DNA of 64,000 nt from NCBI GenBank assembly GCA_028622995.1, contig JAJQJQ010000012.1, positions 3,348,001-3,412,000 of the forward strand. Reading direction: 5' to 3'. A program made the position numbers and the translations under genes. This document shows positions 49,126 through 58,426 of this stretch, one piece after another (the first letter of the stretch is position 1; every line of letters starts with the position of its first letter). The notes under the pieces were generated by a model, which saw nothing but the letters and a program-made list of their open reading frames with translations, did not search any database and was not told where the DNA came from. The stretch comes from Panagrolaimus kolymaensis (Eukaryota > Nematoda > Chromadorea > Rhabditida > Panagrolaimidae).

Positions 49126-50694
49126 TTAACCCGTTTTAGCATTAGTTTTAGCCATCACAATTCCAGTAACATCAATGATAATCAAAGTTTCTGAATCAAG
49201 TTTATAAGTTGAAATAGGCTTTTGAAATGTGCTTTGATTTATAACGAGTTGTTCATCACCACCTTCATCACGACGAACAAAATATCCATATACCTGAAAA
49301 TTTGGTTGATAACTAACCAAAAAATTTATAATTATTACTTTATCAGTTGCCATAATTTTCATTGCTCGACGTAATTCACGAATAAAGCCACCTAAACTTC
49401 CATCCTTGACATAAGTAACTATTGTAGGACCTTCTTCATCTTCAGAAACATTGCATTTCACTTTCAGAATTTTATCTTTTGCTTTGAAACCAATAGGTAA
49501 AATTTGCATTGGAGTAACGGAATCATCTTTGATTGCTTCATAACCTTGATTTAATTCGAGCGCAAGACCAGCAAAATATTTGGCACGATCAGGAAGAAGA
49601 GCTTTCAAAGCGGCAACGGATTCAAAGCGATATGGTAAATGACATCGATCATTAGGACACATTGGCATACTATCTAAAAATTGAACGATAAGGTTATTGG
49701 GATAAAAAAAAGATATTTTAGAACGATAGAGATACTAACCAGAAACTTGACAATCAGCTATCATTCGATCAAGGCATTGAAGACAAACATCGTGATCACA
49801 TTCTTGTTCAGATGGAAAGTTTCGAAGAGCAACACGAGCACAATCTGGTGAACCTTTACACTTTGCTAAAGTCTAAAATAAAAAAACCAATGAATTCACA
49901 TTTTCTAATCTTAAAAATAATTACCGCTGTTGTCACTTGTTTCTTTCCACTTCCTTTCTTTCCAGTTTCATTACTTTTCTTTGTGGATACTTTCTTTTTA
50001 TCAAAGCATTCATCTTTTGGACAGCGTACTTCCGTGCTTGTTCGTGGTTTATCGGTTCTTTCCCAGGCTTGAATGAAACAATTTTGACATACGATTGAAT
50101 TGCAGCAAGTAGTTGAGAGAAGTTTATCATTTTCTGTGAGAGTTTTGCACATATCACATGTATCTTTTTCATCTTCTTCTAAAACGACACCACAATCAGC
50201 AATAGGACATAGTGGAGGATCTTTATGAATGGCTTCTTCAAAACAATTGCCACTGAAAAAAATGAGAGAGTGAAATAAAAGAAAGCAGAAAAGCGAGAGA
50301 TTAAAAAAACTTACCAAATTTCATGCTTACAAAGTGTAAGCTTGAATAAATCACTTGGAAGTCCAAATCGATGAGCACATAAATCATTTTCACAAAGATT
50401 TAAACGATGTTCTTCATTTGGATGAAGGTTGGAGTAACAATGAAGTTGTGGACAAACTTTGGCACCAAATTGTTTATGAAGGATCATACAATCATTACAG
50501 AACATATGCATGCAAGGTAAAAGTTGAACCATATCATTTATTCCTTTTTCATTATCACAAATTGGACATTCATGTTGAAATTCAGCAGCAATTGTTGTTC
50601 CTGGTGTAGCTTCTTTTATTTCAGTTCCATCACCTATTTCTTCTTTTTCAGATTCTGTTCCACTTTGACTATCAGCAGCAGATGTTGTTGGCAT
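49126..50694 (-). CDS. Protein with four tandem RING-like zinc modules, 462 aa
   Basis: Four exons on the minus strand (50694-50315, 50252-49925, 49872-49740, 49673-49126) join in phase. An acidic, Ser/Thr-rich start leads into RING 1 (CPIC, CMHMFCNDC, CPQLHC; from residue 43). RING 2 is CENDLC, LCKHEICGNC, CPIADC. RING 3 is CDMC, TCCNSIVCQNC, CPKDEC, with Ser where the His ligand should be. RING 4 is CKGSPDC, ECDHDVCLQC, CPNDRC. Each module ends in a Cys-Pro-x3-Cys pair. The last 180 residues form a separate domain with alternating hydrophobic strands (LILPIGFKAK-type and VIIINFLVSY) that I do not recognise. RING modules bind zinc and recruit E2 enzymes, so a ubiquitin ligase role is likely. 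Spacing differs from RING-IBR-RING proteins. A LINE lies 151 bp upstream of its ATG. Confidence 0.75.
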
Positions 50695-50829
50695 TGTTGA
50701 ATTATATTACAGCAATAAATAATAACACGAAATTTATACAAACGTTCAAATTCGGTCACAAAAAATGAGAAATGAAAGAGATAGAAAATGTTTGCAATCA
50801 AATGAGTAAGAAGAAAAATGCAAATTTAT
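50695..50829. promoter_or_regulatory. Residual promoter-proximal region of the RING gene
   Basis: 135 bp separate the RING gene start codon (minus strand) from the target-site duplication of the LINE. With 53887-54462 this probably formed one divergent promoter of about 0.7 kb before the insertion. Confidence 0.45.
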
Positions 50830-50844
50830 TAAACATTTCTTTTT
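50830..50844. repeat. 15-bp target-site duplication, left copy
   Basis: taaacatttcttttt, identical to 53872-53886. The two copies bracket the LINE exactly, as expected from target-primed reverse transcription. Its right edge is blurred by the A-tail of the element. Confidence 0.85.
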
Positions 50845-53800
50845 TTTATTTATTTATTTATTATCTTTTATCTGTCTCGAAGGACGAAAGATTCTAACAA
50901 ACGACACCACGAATCAGACAAAGCAATGACATTGAGACGTTGGAAATTTTTTTCTTGAGTATGTTTCATAATGTCATCAATCCAGCGAGTTGGAGGACGT
51001 CCAAGAGGTCTCTTGCCAGCAGGTTTCCATTCAGTCAGTAAACGATTCCATCGATTGTCAGGAAGCAGCAGGAGTTTACGAAGATAATTCCATTTTCTTT
51101 TTCTTGCTTGATGAACGAAATCTTTGAGACCAGTTCTTTCACGAAGCCATTCACGAGGATGTTGATCGATTAATTTCACGTTTAGCATTCTTCTTTCCAT
51201 TCTTCGTTGAGCTACAGCAAGACGATCTTCTTCAGATTTGGTCAAAGCCCAGGTATCACATCCATACAATATGGCAGGAAGCACACATTGATGAAGATAT
51301 TTTCTTTTCAAGTTCATTGGGACTCTTCTTGACATCAGCAAATTCTTCGCTTTGTAGAAAGAGCTCCATCCGGCAGATATTCTTCGAGAGATTTCTTTGT
51401 TGAATCGTTTTGGTTTTGAAGGCCAATAGATCAGTTGACCGAGATATATAAATTCATTTACCAATTCAACTTGTAGATCATCAAGAAGTAAAGTTCCATC
51501 AGGAGTATTCGCATTAGTCATCCACTTTGTTTTATCGACGTTGATTTCGAGTCCAACAGTAGCAGAAGTTCCAGCGACTTGGTTGAGCAAAAATTGGAGA
51601 CCTTCCAATGAATGAGAGCATAGCATGATGTCATCAGCAAAAGTGAGATATCCTAGTTTTTTTCCATTGATGTTGATTCCAGCATTCCAGTTGACAAGAT
51701 CAAGAGCAGTTTGAAGGGTAAGAGCAAAGAGGATAGGCGAGAGCGTATCTCCTTGTCTTACACCTTTTTGGACATTGATGTTGATAGATGAAGAGCCAAT
51801 ATTTATACTTGATGTACCACCAGCATAGATCATTTTGATGATTTCAATTGTACCAGGATCAATACCAAATTTTTGAAGAGCATTCCATAGAGCAGAAAGT
51901 TCAATGGAGTCAAATGCTTTTTTGAAGTCAATAAAAACAACAAAAAGAGGCAAATTGAACTCACGACACTTTTCAAATAGTTGATTTGCGGTATGTATAT
52001 GATCAATAGTTGAGTAACATCTTCGGAATCCAGCTTGTTGAGGAGGAAGAGCACCAGAAGTTTCAGCAGCATCCATTACACGTTGAGTAAGTACTCGAGT
52101 CATCAGCTTATACAAGACAGGAAGTAGTGAAATAGGACGATAGTTTTCAATATTGTTTCTATTTCCTTTCTTGGGAAGCAAGATGGTTTTCGAATGAAGT
52201 AGTTCAGGAGGCAGATTGTTTCCGAGTAGTAATCCATTTAGAGCATCAGCAAGTCTTATAGCAAAACTTGAAATTGTTGTTTTGACAGCTTTTGATGGAA
52301 TATTGTCGGCGCCAGGAGCAGTGTTAGCCTTCATTCGACGAGCAGCAGAGATAAGTTCATCAGGAGTAATTTCCGCAATTGAAACTTCTGGATCACGAAC
52401 ATGAACATAGTTCCCATCTCGAGATACATAGAGTTTTTCATAGAATTGAACGATGACATCCATGAGTTCAGCAACAGTTTCAGTGACAGTACCATCCGAT
52501 CGAGTCAGTTGGACCATTTGATTCCGTCTTTGGATCATTTCAGAGCGACCACGTTTCAGTCGGTTGTCTTGGATAGCCCGTTCCATCACGTTTATATAAT
52601 GACTAATGAGATCATTTTTAACGGATTTACGGACCAGTTTACAAAGTTCAGAATATTCTACAAGAGCATGACGAGCATCAGTCAAACCATGTTTCATTTC
52701 ACGCCGTTGTTCCATAAGATCAAGAGTTGTTTGTGAGAGTCTAGAAAATAAAACAGGTTGATAAGAGCTTACTTTTGAACTTGTTATGAGAGCAGATTTG
52801 ATTTGTTCTAGTTCAACTTTAGGATTTGTAGCAGTTGGAAGTGTTTTCAGTTGTTCATTCATAGAGAAGATGAGCAGCGATTTATCATAATCAGGAGTGA
52901 CAAAGTTACATGGTTGAGAACGAGCATATTTCTTTATTGGAATGTTTATCATAGCACGAACCATACGATGATCACTACCAGAGAATCTATTAAGCACTGT
53001 TACATCTTGAACGATTGATTTCTTTTTAGTGAGAATGTAGTCGATTTCTTTTGTTGTTTTTCCATTTGGTGAATGCCAGGTCCATCTTCGGTTTCGTCCT
53101 TTTTTGAAGTATGTGTTCATAAGGTACAGCTCATTTGATTCACAGAAGTTGTATAAGAGTTGACCATGTTCATTTCGAGAGTCAAAAGAGAACTTACCGA
53201 TATAGTTTTCACCAGCTTCACCAAGACCAGTCGACGCATTAAAATCACCAAGAATCAATTCATAAGTTACACGACCAGAAAGAGCATCTTCAAGTTGAGA
53301 AAGGAACATTTCATATTCTTCTTCGCCGCGTCCACTTTGAGGAGCATAGACTTGGGTAACCCGGAATGTCTTACCTCCACGAAGTTTGAAAAGGATTTGG
53401 ATCAGTCGATCAGAAATGTATTTAACACCAATTATTTTCTTGTTAAGTTCAGGACAAATCAAAAGAGCAACACCAGAATAGCCAAAAACAGACTTACCAC
53501 TATTGTACATGAAGTATCCAGATGAGAGTTGTTCACATGTTTGACCAATTTTCCATGTTTCAGCAAGACCAAGAATATCAAATTTTTTCAATTTTGAAAG
53601 TTCATTTTGAAACGATTGGAATCGATCAGCGGTTGAGATGGATCTGCAGTTGTATGTCATTGCAATCAGTCTTCTTGTTAGTGGTGTCATTTGTTAGTTA
53701 GGTTTAGCTAATTATTCCCTTTCCGTACACGCTACTGTATGGTGGAAAGGTATCTTCAATTCGTACACTTTATACCAACTTGCATCCATGCAAATTAGCA

Positions 53801-53871
53801 TAAAGTTATTTAAGAGAACAATGAAGCGAGCGACCGCTCACCGTCTCAAAAAAACGTGCGAATGAATGATG
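50845..53871 (-). mobile_element. Full-length RTE-type non-LTR retrotransposon (3,027 bp)
   Basis: The element reads on the minus strand: a 5' UTR of about 180 bp (53871-53691), one long ORF, and almost no 3' UTR. The stop codon is followed within a few bases by a tail of ATAA units (about 50867-50848). Such short 3' regions with a simple-repeat tail, and an endonuclease plus reverse transcriptase in one ORF, are features of the RTE clade. It is flanked by a perfect 15-bp target-site duplication. The intact ORF and perfect duplication suggest a recent insertion. Confidence 0.9.
50868..53690 (-). CDS. LINE ORF: apurinic endonuclease plus reverse transcriptase, 940 aa
   Basis: One uninterrupted frame. 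The N-terminal endonuclease domain begins about residue 11 (MTYNCRS) with the Glu of LGLAETW (residue 44), LILGDFNAS, RRWTWHSPNGKTTKEIDYIL and the SGSDHRMV motif, so the catalytic set is intact. The reverse transcriptase follows with TAPGADNIPSKAVK, NYRPISLLPVLYK, QQAGFRRCYSTIDH, VFIDFKKAFDS, GVRQGDTLSPILF and the FADD catalytic site near residue 683. The C-terminal part (RRMERRMLNVKLIDQHPREW, then GKRPLGRPPTRWIDD) is characteristic of RTE elements. The enzyme nicks genomic DNA and copies its own RNA there. No stop or frameshift is seen, so it may be mobile. GC content and codon use (more GC-rich than nearby host genes) fit an inserted element. Confidence 0.93.
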   Translation of the reverse strand: MTPLTRRLIAMTYNCRSISTADRFQSFQNELSKLKKFDILGLAETWKIGQTCEQLSSGYFMYNSGKSVFGYSGVALLICPELNKKIIGVKYISDRLIQILFKLRGGKTFRVTQVYAPQSGRGEEEYEMFLSQLEDALSGRVTYELILGDFNASTGLGEAGENYIGKFSFDSRNEHGQLLYNFCESNELYLMNTYFKKGRNRRWTWHSPNGKTTKEIDYILTKKKSIVQDVTVLNRFSGSDHRMVRAMINIPIKKYARSQPCNFVTPDYDKSLLIFSMNEQLKTLPTATNPKVELEQIKSALITSSKVSSYQPVLFSRLSQTTLDLMEQRREMKHGLTDARHALVEYSELCKLVRKSVKNDLISHYINVMERAIQDNRLKRGRSEMIQRRNQMVQLTRSDGTVTETVAELMDVIVQFYEKLYVSRDGNYVHVRDPEVSIAEITPDELISAARRMKANTAPGADNIPSKAVKTTISSFAIRLADALNGLLLGNNLPPELLHSKTILLPKKGNRNNIENYRPISLLPVLYKLMTRVLTQRVMDAAETSGALPPQQAGFRRCYSTIDHIHTANQLFEKCREFNLPLFVVFIDFKKAFDSIELSALWNALQKFGIDPGTIEIIKMIYAGGTSSINIGSSSININVQKGVRQGDTLSPILFALTLQTALDLVNWNAGININGKKLGYLTFADDIMLCSHSLEGLQFLLNQVAGTSATVGLEINVDKTKWMTNANTPDGTLLLDDLQVELVNEFIYLGQLIYWPSKPKRFNKEISRRISAGWSSFYKAKNLLMSRRVPMNLKRKYLHQCVLPAILYGCDTWALTKSEEDRLAVAQRRMERRMLNVKLIDQHPREWLRERTGLKDFVHQARKRKWNYLRKLLLLPDNRWNRLLTEWKPAGKRPLGRPPTRWIDDIMKHTQEKNFQRLNVIALSDSWCRLLESFVLRDR

Positions 53872-53886
53872 TAAACATTTCTTTTT
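53872..53886. repeat. 15-bp target-site duplication, right copy
   Basis: taaacatttcttttt, identical to 50830-50844, immediately outside the 5' end of the LINE. Confidence 0.85.
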
Positions 53887-54462
53887 ATGGGAAAAAAGGA
53901 TATGAAAATAATTTTTTCTGACTAATGCTTAATGAACCTTTTGAGAATTAGCAAGTCTCGCTATTGGGCAAAATTTGATTACATAAAAGATAAACTGTTT
54001 TTACAATTATGAGGCTTAGAGAAAAACAATACTTCTCATCAGCTTTCTAATGTTTTTGCCTAATTAAAATCTCCTGTCTTTTAGCCATATTACATACAGT
54101 ACATAAGACTCTGACTTGAGATCAAATTTTTTTTTGTTAAAATGAATGTATGGCTAGCAGAAAACATTTATTTTCTAAAAATTAAAAATAGCTTCTTCAA
54201 CTTGAGTAATTTAAATTCGCGCCAACCATGTCGAAAACCGCACGAAAAAAAGAAATGAGCGAGTAAAATGGCGATAGAAAGGGAAAGCATTATTTCGAGA
54301 GATCAATGACTCTTTCGACTAATTTTAGAATTATCATTTCAATCAAATTATCAAACTTTTTCTTGTTTGGTGAATTTTATAAGCTTGTCTTAATTTAACT
54401 AATAACTTTTAACGGCTCGTTGGCTGTTTACTAACTCTGTATCCTGTTCACTTCTGTTCATT
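53887..54462. promoter_or_regulatory. Upstream region of the PUF gene
   Basis: About 575 bp of AT-rich DNA between the LINE and the PUF start codon. No exon or RNA gene is apparent. It was probably shared with the RING gene before the LINE inserted. Confidence 0.4.
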
Positions 54463-56077
54463 ATGAACGCAATCTATTATTGCCCTGAAACTAGTATGAT
54501 GGTTCAATCCACACATGGTGCTATTCCTATTGGTTCTTTTGTAAACTTTTTCTTCTTATTCTTTTACTTTTATTCATTTTATTTGGTTTTAGAATACTTC
54601 TCAAGAGTTCTACTCCATTTATCCATCGGACGTCCAACATGCTTTACAACCAATTCATCATAGTGGAATGATTTCCAATATTGACTTCAACTCATTGATG
54701 CTTCAAATGAATCGCTTAACTGTATCTGGTCGCAGTCAAATGCCTGAATGGTTGTTCGATGAAGAAGGAAACTTCACGGTTTCTCTTCAAGATATTGTTG
54801 AACTCGATTTATTCTTTATTTGTGTCAGAGACAAGAAAGGCAGCCAGTAAGTTTTTGTGCTATTTGTTAATTTTATTAATCAAATACATTTTTCAGATTC
54901 ATTCAAGACAACTTCCCTGAAAAAGATTCTGCTCTTCGTGGTAAACTTTATAACTTGCTTTTTGAATCTCAATCAATCTACAATCTTTCTATGGATATGT
55001 TTGGTAACTTTGTCATTCAGGTTTGTTGCGTCCTACTTATTTGCTTAGCATCAGTATTTCTGTTTTTAGAAGATGATCATGGAAGCTGGATTTACTTTTG
55101 GTTCAAAAATGGTTCAAATCCTTGCTCAACAAGCTGCTGATATGGCTTTCAATCGATTTTCATGTCGTGTTATTCAAAAAGCTATTGAAGTATTTCCTGT
55201 TAAAATCCTTGAACCTCTATTGCTTGCTTTTCGTGGTTATGTTTTGGCAATGGGCATCGATCAAAGTGCTAATCATGTTCTTCAAAAAATCATTGAAACT
55301 GTTCCAGCAGAAGATTATTCATTTGTTGTTGAAGAAATGTGTCTTCCTTGTAACATGGAACGATTGATTTGCAACAAATTTGGATGTCGTGTTATTCAAT
55401 ATTGTCTTGAGAAAATCACCAAGAGCTATGAAAGTGGAATTAATAAAGATGAGTAAGTCAATTTATGCCTTTAATCTTTGCTAACCTGCTTCATTATTTC
55501 AGATGCGTTGAAGCAACCCTTATTCGCTCTCTAATGGATAGAATTTCACGCAAAGCTTACCGTTTTTCTCAAGATGAATATGCAAATTACATCGTTCAAT
55601 ACATCATCAAGCATCGTTCTCTTCAAATTTATCGTGATCGTATCATCAAAAAAGCTCTCCTGGGAAATGTCGTCAATCTTTCACAATCAAAGTACTCATC
55701 TCATGTTATCGAGCATGCTTTTGAATTCGCACCTGATCATTTATTCGTCCAAATGATCAAAGAAGTTTTTCAAACAGACATCAATCCAAGGTGAGTTTTA
55801 TTTTAAGCTTTGTGTCTCTAAAGATAATCTTATAAGTTTTAGGAATGGTCGTGATTGTCTTGATCAAATGCTTTTTGATCAATTTGGAAATTATGTTATA
55901 CAACGCCTCCTAAATATGGCCATCAAAATTCGTCATGGAAAACGTCACGGCAAAGCTCCATGGTTTGATGTACTTTCTCATCGTATCGTTCTTAATGCTC
56001 GTGGTCTCTTGAAATATTCCTCTGGTAAAAAGATCATCGAAACTGTTTCAAGTGAATTAGGATATTCTATTATTTAA
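54463..56077 (+). CDS. PUF (Pumilio/FBF) family RNA-binding protein, 453 aa
   Basis: Six exons join in phase: 54463-54540, 54593-54846, 54897-55020, 55070-55452, 55503-55790 and 55843-56077. After about 110 N-terminal residues, eight Puf repeats can be read from their RNA-contact helices: GNFVIQ, GSKMVQ, SCRVIQ, SANHVLQ, GCRVIQ, ANYIVQ, SSHVIE and GNYVIQ. PUF proteins bind 3' UTRs in the cytoplasm and repress or stabilise mRNAs, especially in the germ line. By the known code, repeats 8 to 3 (N-Q, S-E, N-Q, C-Q, N-Q, C-Q) predict 5'-UGUAUA. Repeats 1 and 2 are atypical. An extra loop of about 25 residues (KIRHGKRHGKAPWFD) follows repeat 8, as in FBF and PUF-8 type proteins. The last intron donor is GTGAGT. 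An aataaa signal lies at 56188. The exact paralogue is not resolved. Confidence 0.88.
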
Positions 56078-56435
56078 AATCTTTTTCATGTTTAATATTT
56101 TTTTCTATCTTAACTATGTATTAACTAACCCATATAGTCAACGTACCGTCATTTTTGTAAATCATATTATTAACTTTGTAAATGAATAATAAAATATATT
56201 TAAGCTATAACATTTTTTCTTTTTCTCCCTTTGGTTTATGTAAGCATCATTTACTGTTCTCATACATAGTTGAAAAGGCATAAACATACTAAATATGTGG
56301 CGTCAGCGTACATTATGCCAGTTTGTTGCGTTCATAGTTGTTTAACATCAAAGTCTTCTTTGAATTTATTTACACTTTTGAACCATTTTCGTGTGTGTTT
56401 TTATTATATATTTTTATAACGTTTTTTTTACAGAG
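56078..56435. other. Intergenic region between PUF and APC10 genes
   Basis: 358 bp holding the PUF polyadenylation signal (56188-56193). It ends in a strong acceptor (gttttttttacag) just two bases before the APC10 ATG. With the same-strand neighbour this could be a spliced-leader trans-splice site, possibly of a downstream operon gene, though the spacing is larger than the classic 100-bp operon gap. Confidence 0.45.
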
Positions 56436-57266
56436 ATGGACCCAATAATGAGAAATGAAAAATTAAATGAAGCTTCAAGGAATTGGCAGAATATGATACC
56501 GACTGGCGAATACAGGGACATAACTTACGAACCTTGCTGGTCTTTATCATCATGTAAAGCAGGTTTGAATCACTTTTTTTCTAATCATTACTCTATGTAA
56601 CATATCTAACTTTCAGAAGGGTATGGAATTTCTCAATTGTTAAATCCAAGAATAGAAAATTATTGGCAGTCTGATGGTGGACAACCGCATCGAATTACTC
56701 TTGAATTTCAAAAGAAAACAGAAGTGTGCTTTTTATTATTCTTCCTTGATTTTCGTATGGATGAATCGTATACTCCTTCTAAAATTGTTATCAATCATGG
56801 TTCATCGGTGTTGGATTTGGGTGATCCAAGAATTGAACAATTTCATGAACCAAGTGGTTGGGTTGTAAGTTTTACTTTAGTTTTTCCATTTTCTTCATGT
56901 GTACTTATCGCTTCTCCTTTTTTTAAGAGAGTGGATCTTCGTCAAAAAACTACTGATTCTTATAAACCTATTCGAACTTTTGTTATTCAAATTAGTATTC
57001 TTCAAAATCATCAAAATGGACGTGATACTCATATAAGGTTTGTTGCTTGAAGCTTTGCTGAAGTCAAGCTTTTTGTTAAAACAAAGTTATTTAGAAATAC
57101 TTTTAGAGGAATTCGCGTGATTGGTCCTGCTTCTAAATCTCAATTGGATCCTGCTCGATCAATATTAGGTGATCCGGAATCAACGACAAATGTGGCTAAA
57201 GAATTTTCACGATATCAAAAAGAATTTAATCATATTCCTGACATTGGTGGTCATCGTATTCGATAG
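56436..57266 (+). CDS. apc-10: Anaphase-promoting complex subunit 10 (APC10/DOC1), 214 aa
   Basis: Four exons (56436-56562, 56617-56864, 56928-57037, 57107-57266) join in phase. The DOC domain is clear: WSLSSCKAEGYGISQLL, ENYWQSDGGQPHRITLEFQ, FFLDFRMDESYTPSKIVI, and the highly conserved ILQNHQNGRDTHIR. The protein ends His-Arg-Ile-Arg, the C-terminal Ile-Arg tail by which APC10 docks on CDC27. APC10 helps the complex recruit substrates and attach ubiquitin chains in mitosis. The exon 4 acceptor is ambiguous: using the AG at 57093 would add four residues, while the AG at 57105 gives THIRGIRVIGP, which fits the family better. A stretch of about 25 residues (DPARSILGDPESTTNVAKEF) before the tail looks longer than usual. 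An acceptor (tttacag) lies two bases before the ATG. Confidence 0.92.
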
Positions 57267-58426
57267 GGATAATGTGAAATGATTATGTATGTGTTGTTTT
57301 GGATTTTGTTGTATGTCTGTAATGTTATTGTCATGTTTTGATAAAGCATTGATTTTTTTGTTTTGTTACTATTCAAACCTTAATTTCTTTCCCATATACC
57401 AAACTGCTTACACGATTCCTAAAAAATTTGTTCATAATTTGAGGACGACAAAAATATGAGCCTGCTAAACGTTTGATTCACGCCAAAAACATTTTTGTTA
57501 AATAAGATTGAAAGATACTGTCATGAGTTATCACAACAAAGTGCAGTAGCAAAACCAAAAATTAAGTACTAATCTTTTTTGTTTATGTACGATCAGCTTA
57601 AACTATGATGGTGAGTTGGATTCCATTGTCTGTGACTAAAATTTATTCTAAATTTTAAATTGCAATAAAATTCACCATTCAATGTAATCAATGGCTGTCT
57701 TTTTTCTACAATAACGAAATTTCACCGCGTTTTGGTGCCACTGCTTTGACAGAATTAATTATTATAATAAAAACCTACAAAGCTTTTTTTAGAATTCGTT
57801 TGATTTAAACTAAACTTATTTTATAAAAAGCTACGACATATTTTTCTTTATTCATTTAATGATTTTTCCCAATAACTTAAAATATAAAAAATTTAATTCG
57901 TTTTGTGTTTGAAGCTCCAATTTTTAAGGAATGCTTTGATACTGCATTTGTTTCTTTGCTTTTTCCCGAGAATTTTAACTTATTAAAAAAATACTTTTAT
58001 TTCTCATTTTTTTCTCCACCAATAAAATTAACAAAAAATTGTATTCAGCAAATACTTTGCCTCTTCGTCACAAATCAGAAACATTAAATGAACAACAATG
58101 ACATTAAAATTTACAATAAAAATACAAAAAAAAATTGAATGAAAGACCCGTTTAAAGGTTTTCAAAGTACTGCGACTAGAGATAAACAATTGGAATGTGA
58201 GATGCTAATGAGAAGAAGAAAAAAATAATAGTAAAAAAGGCGGCGAGGTATTATTGCAAATTATCTTGAAGCAAAATGATGAAAGTTTTGACATATGCAA
58301 AGTTGGGTTTTAGACTTTGCTAATACAATAATAATAAATAGTCATGGTTCTCCAATATTTTTCTGTACATTAAAGCTTTTTTATCAATTAAAATTAATTG
58401 ATTTATAAGGAAATATCAAAAAGGCT
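57267..58426. other. Convergent intergenic region
   Basis: About 1.16 kb between the APC10 stop and the stop of the minus-strand F-box gene. AT-rich; a 60-codon plus frame at 57905-58087 is unsupported. I saw no RNA gene. Confidence 0.5.

Noticed and set aside
49812..50072. Plus-strand frames opposite the RING gene
   Set aside because: Shadows of the minus-strand RING exons.
52216..53525. Plus-strand frames opposite the LINE
   Set aside because: Antisense to the 940-codon endonuclease-RT frame.
55105..55125. tRNA B-box-like ggttcaaatcc
   Set aside because: It lies inside a PUF exon, with no A-box or cloverleaf around it.
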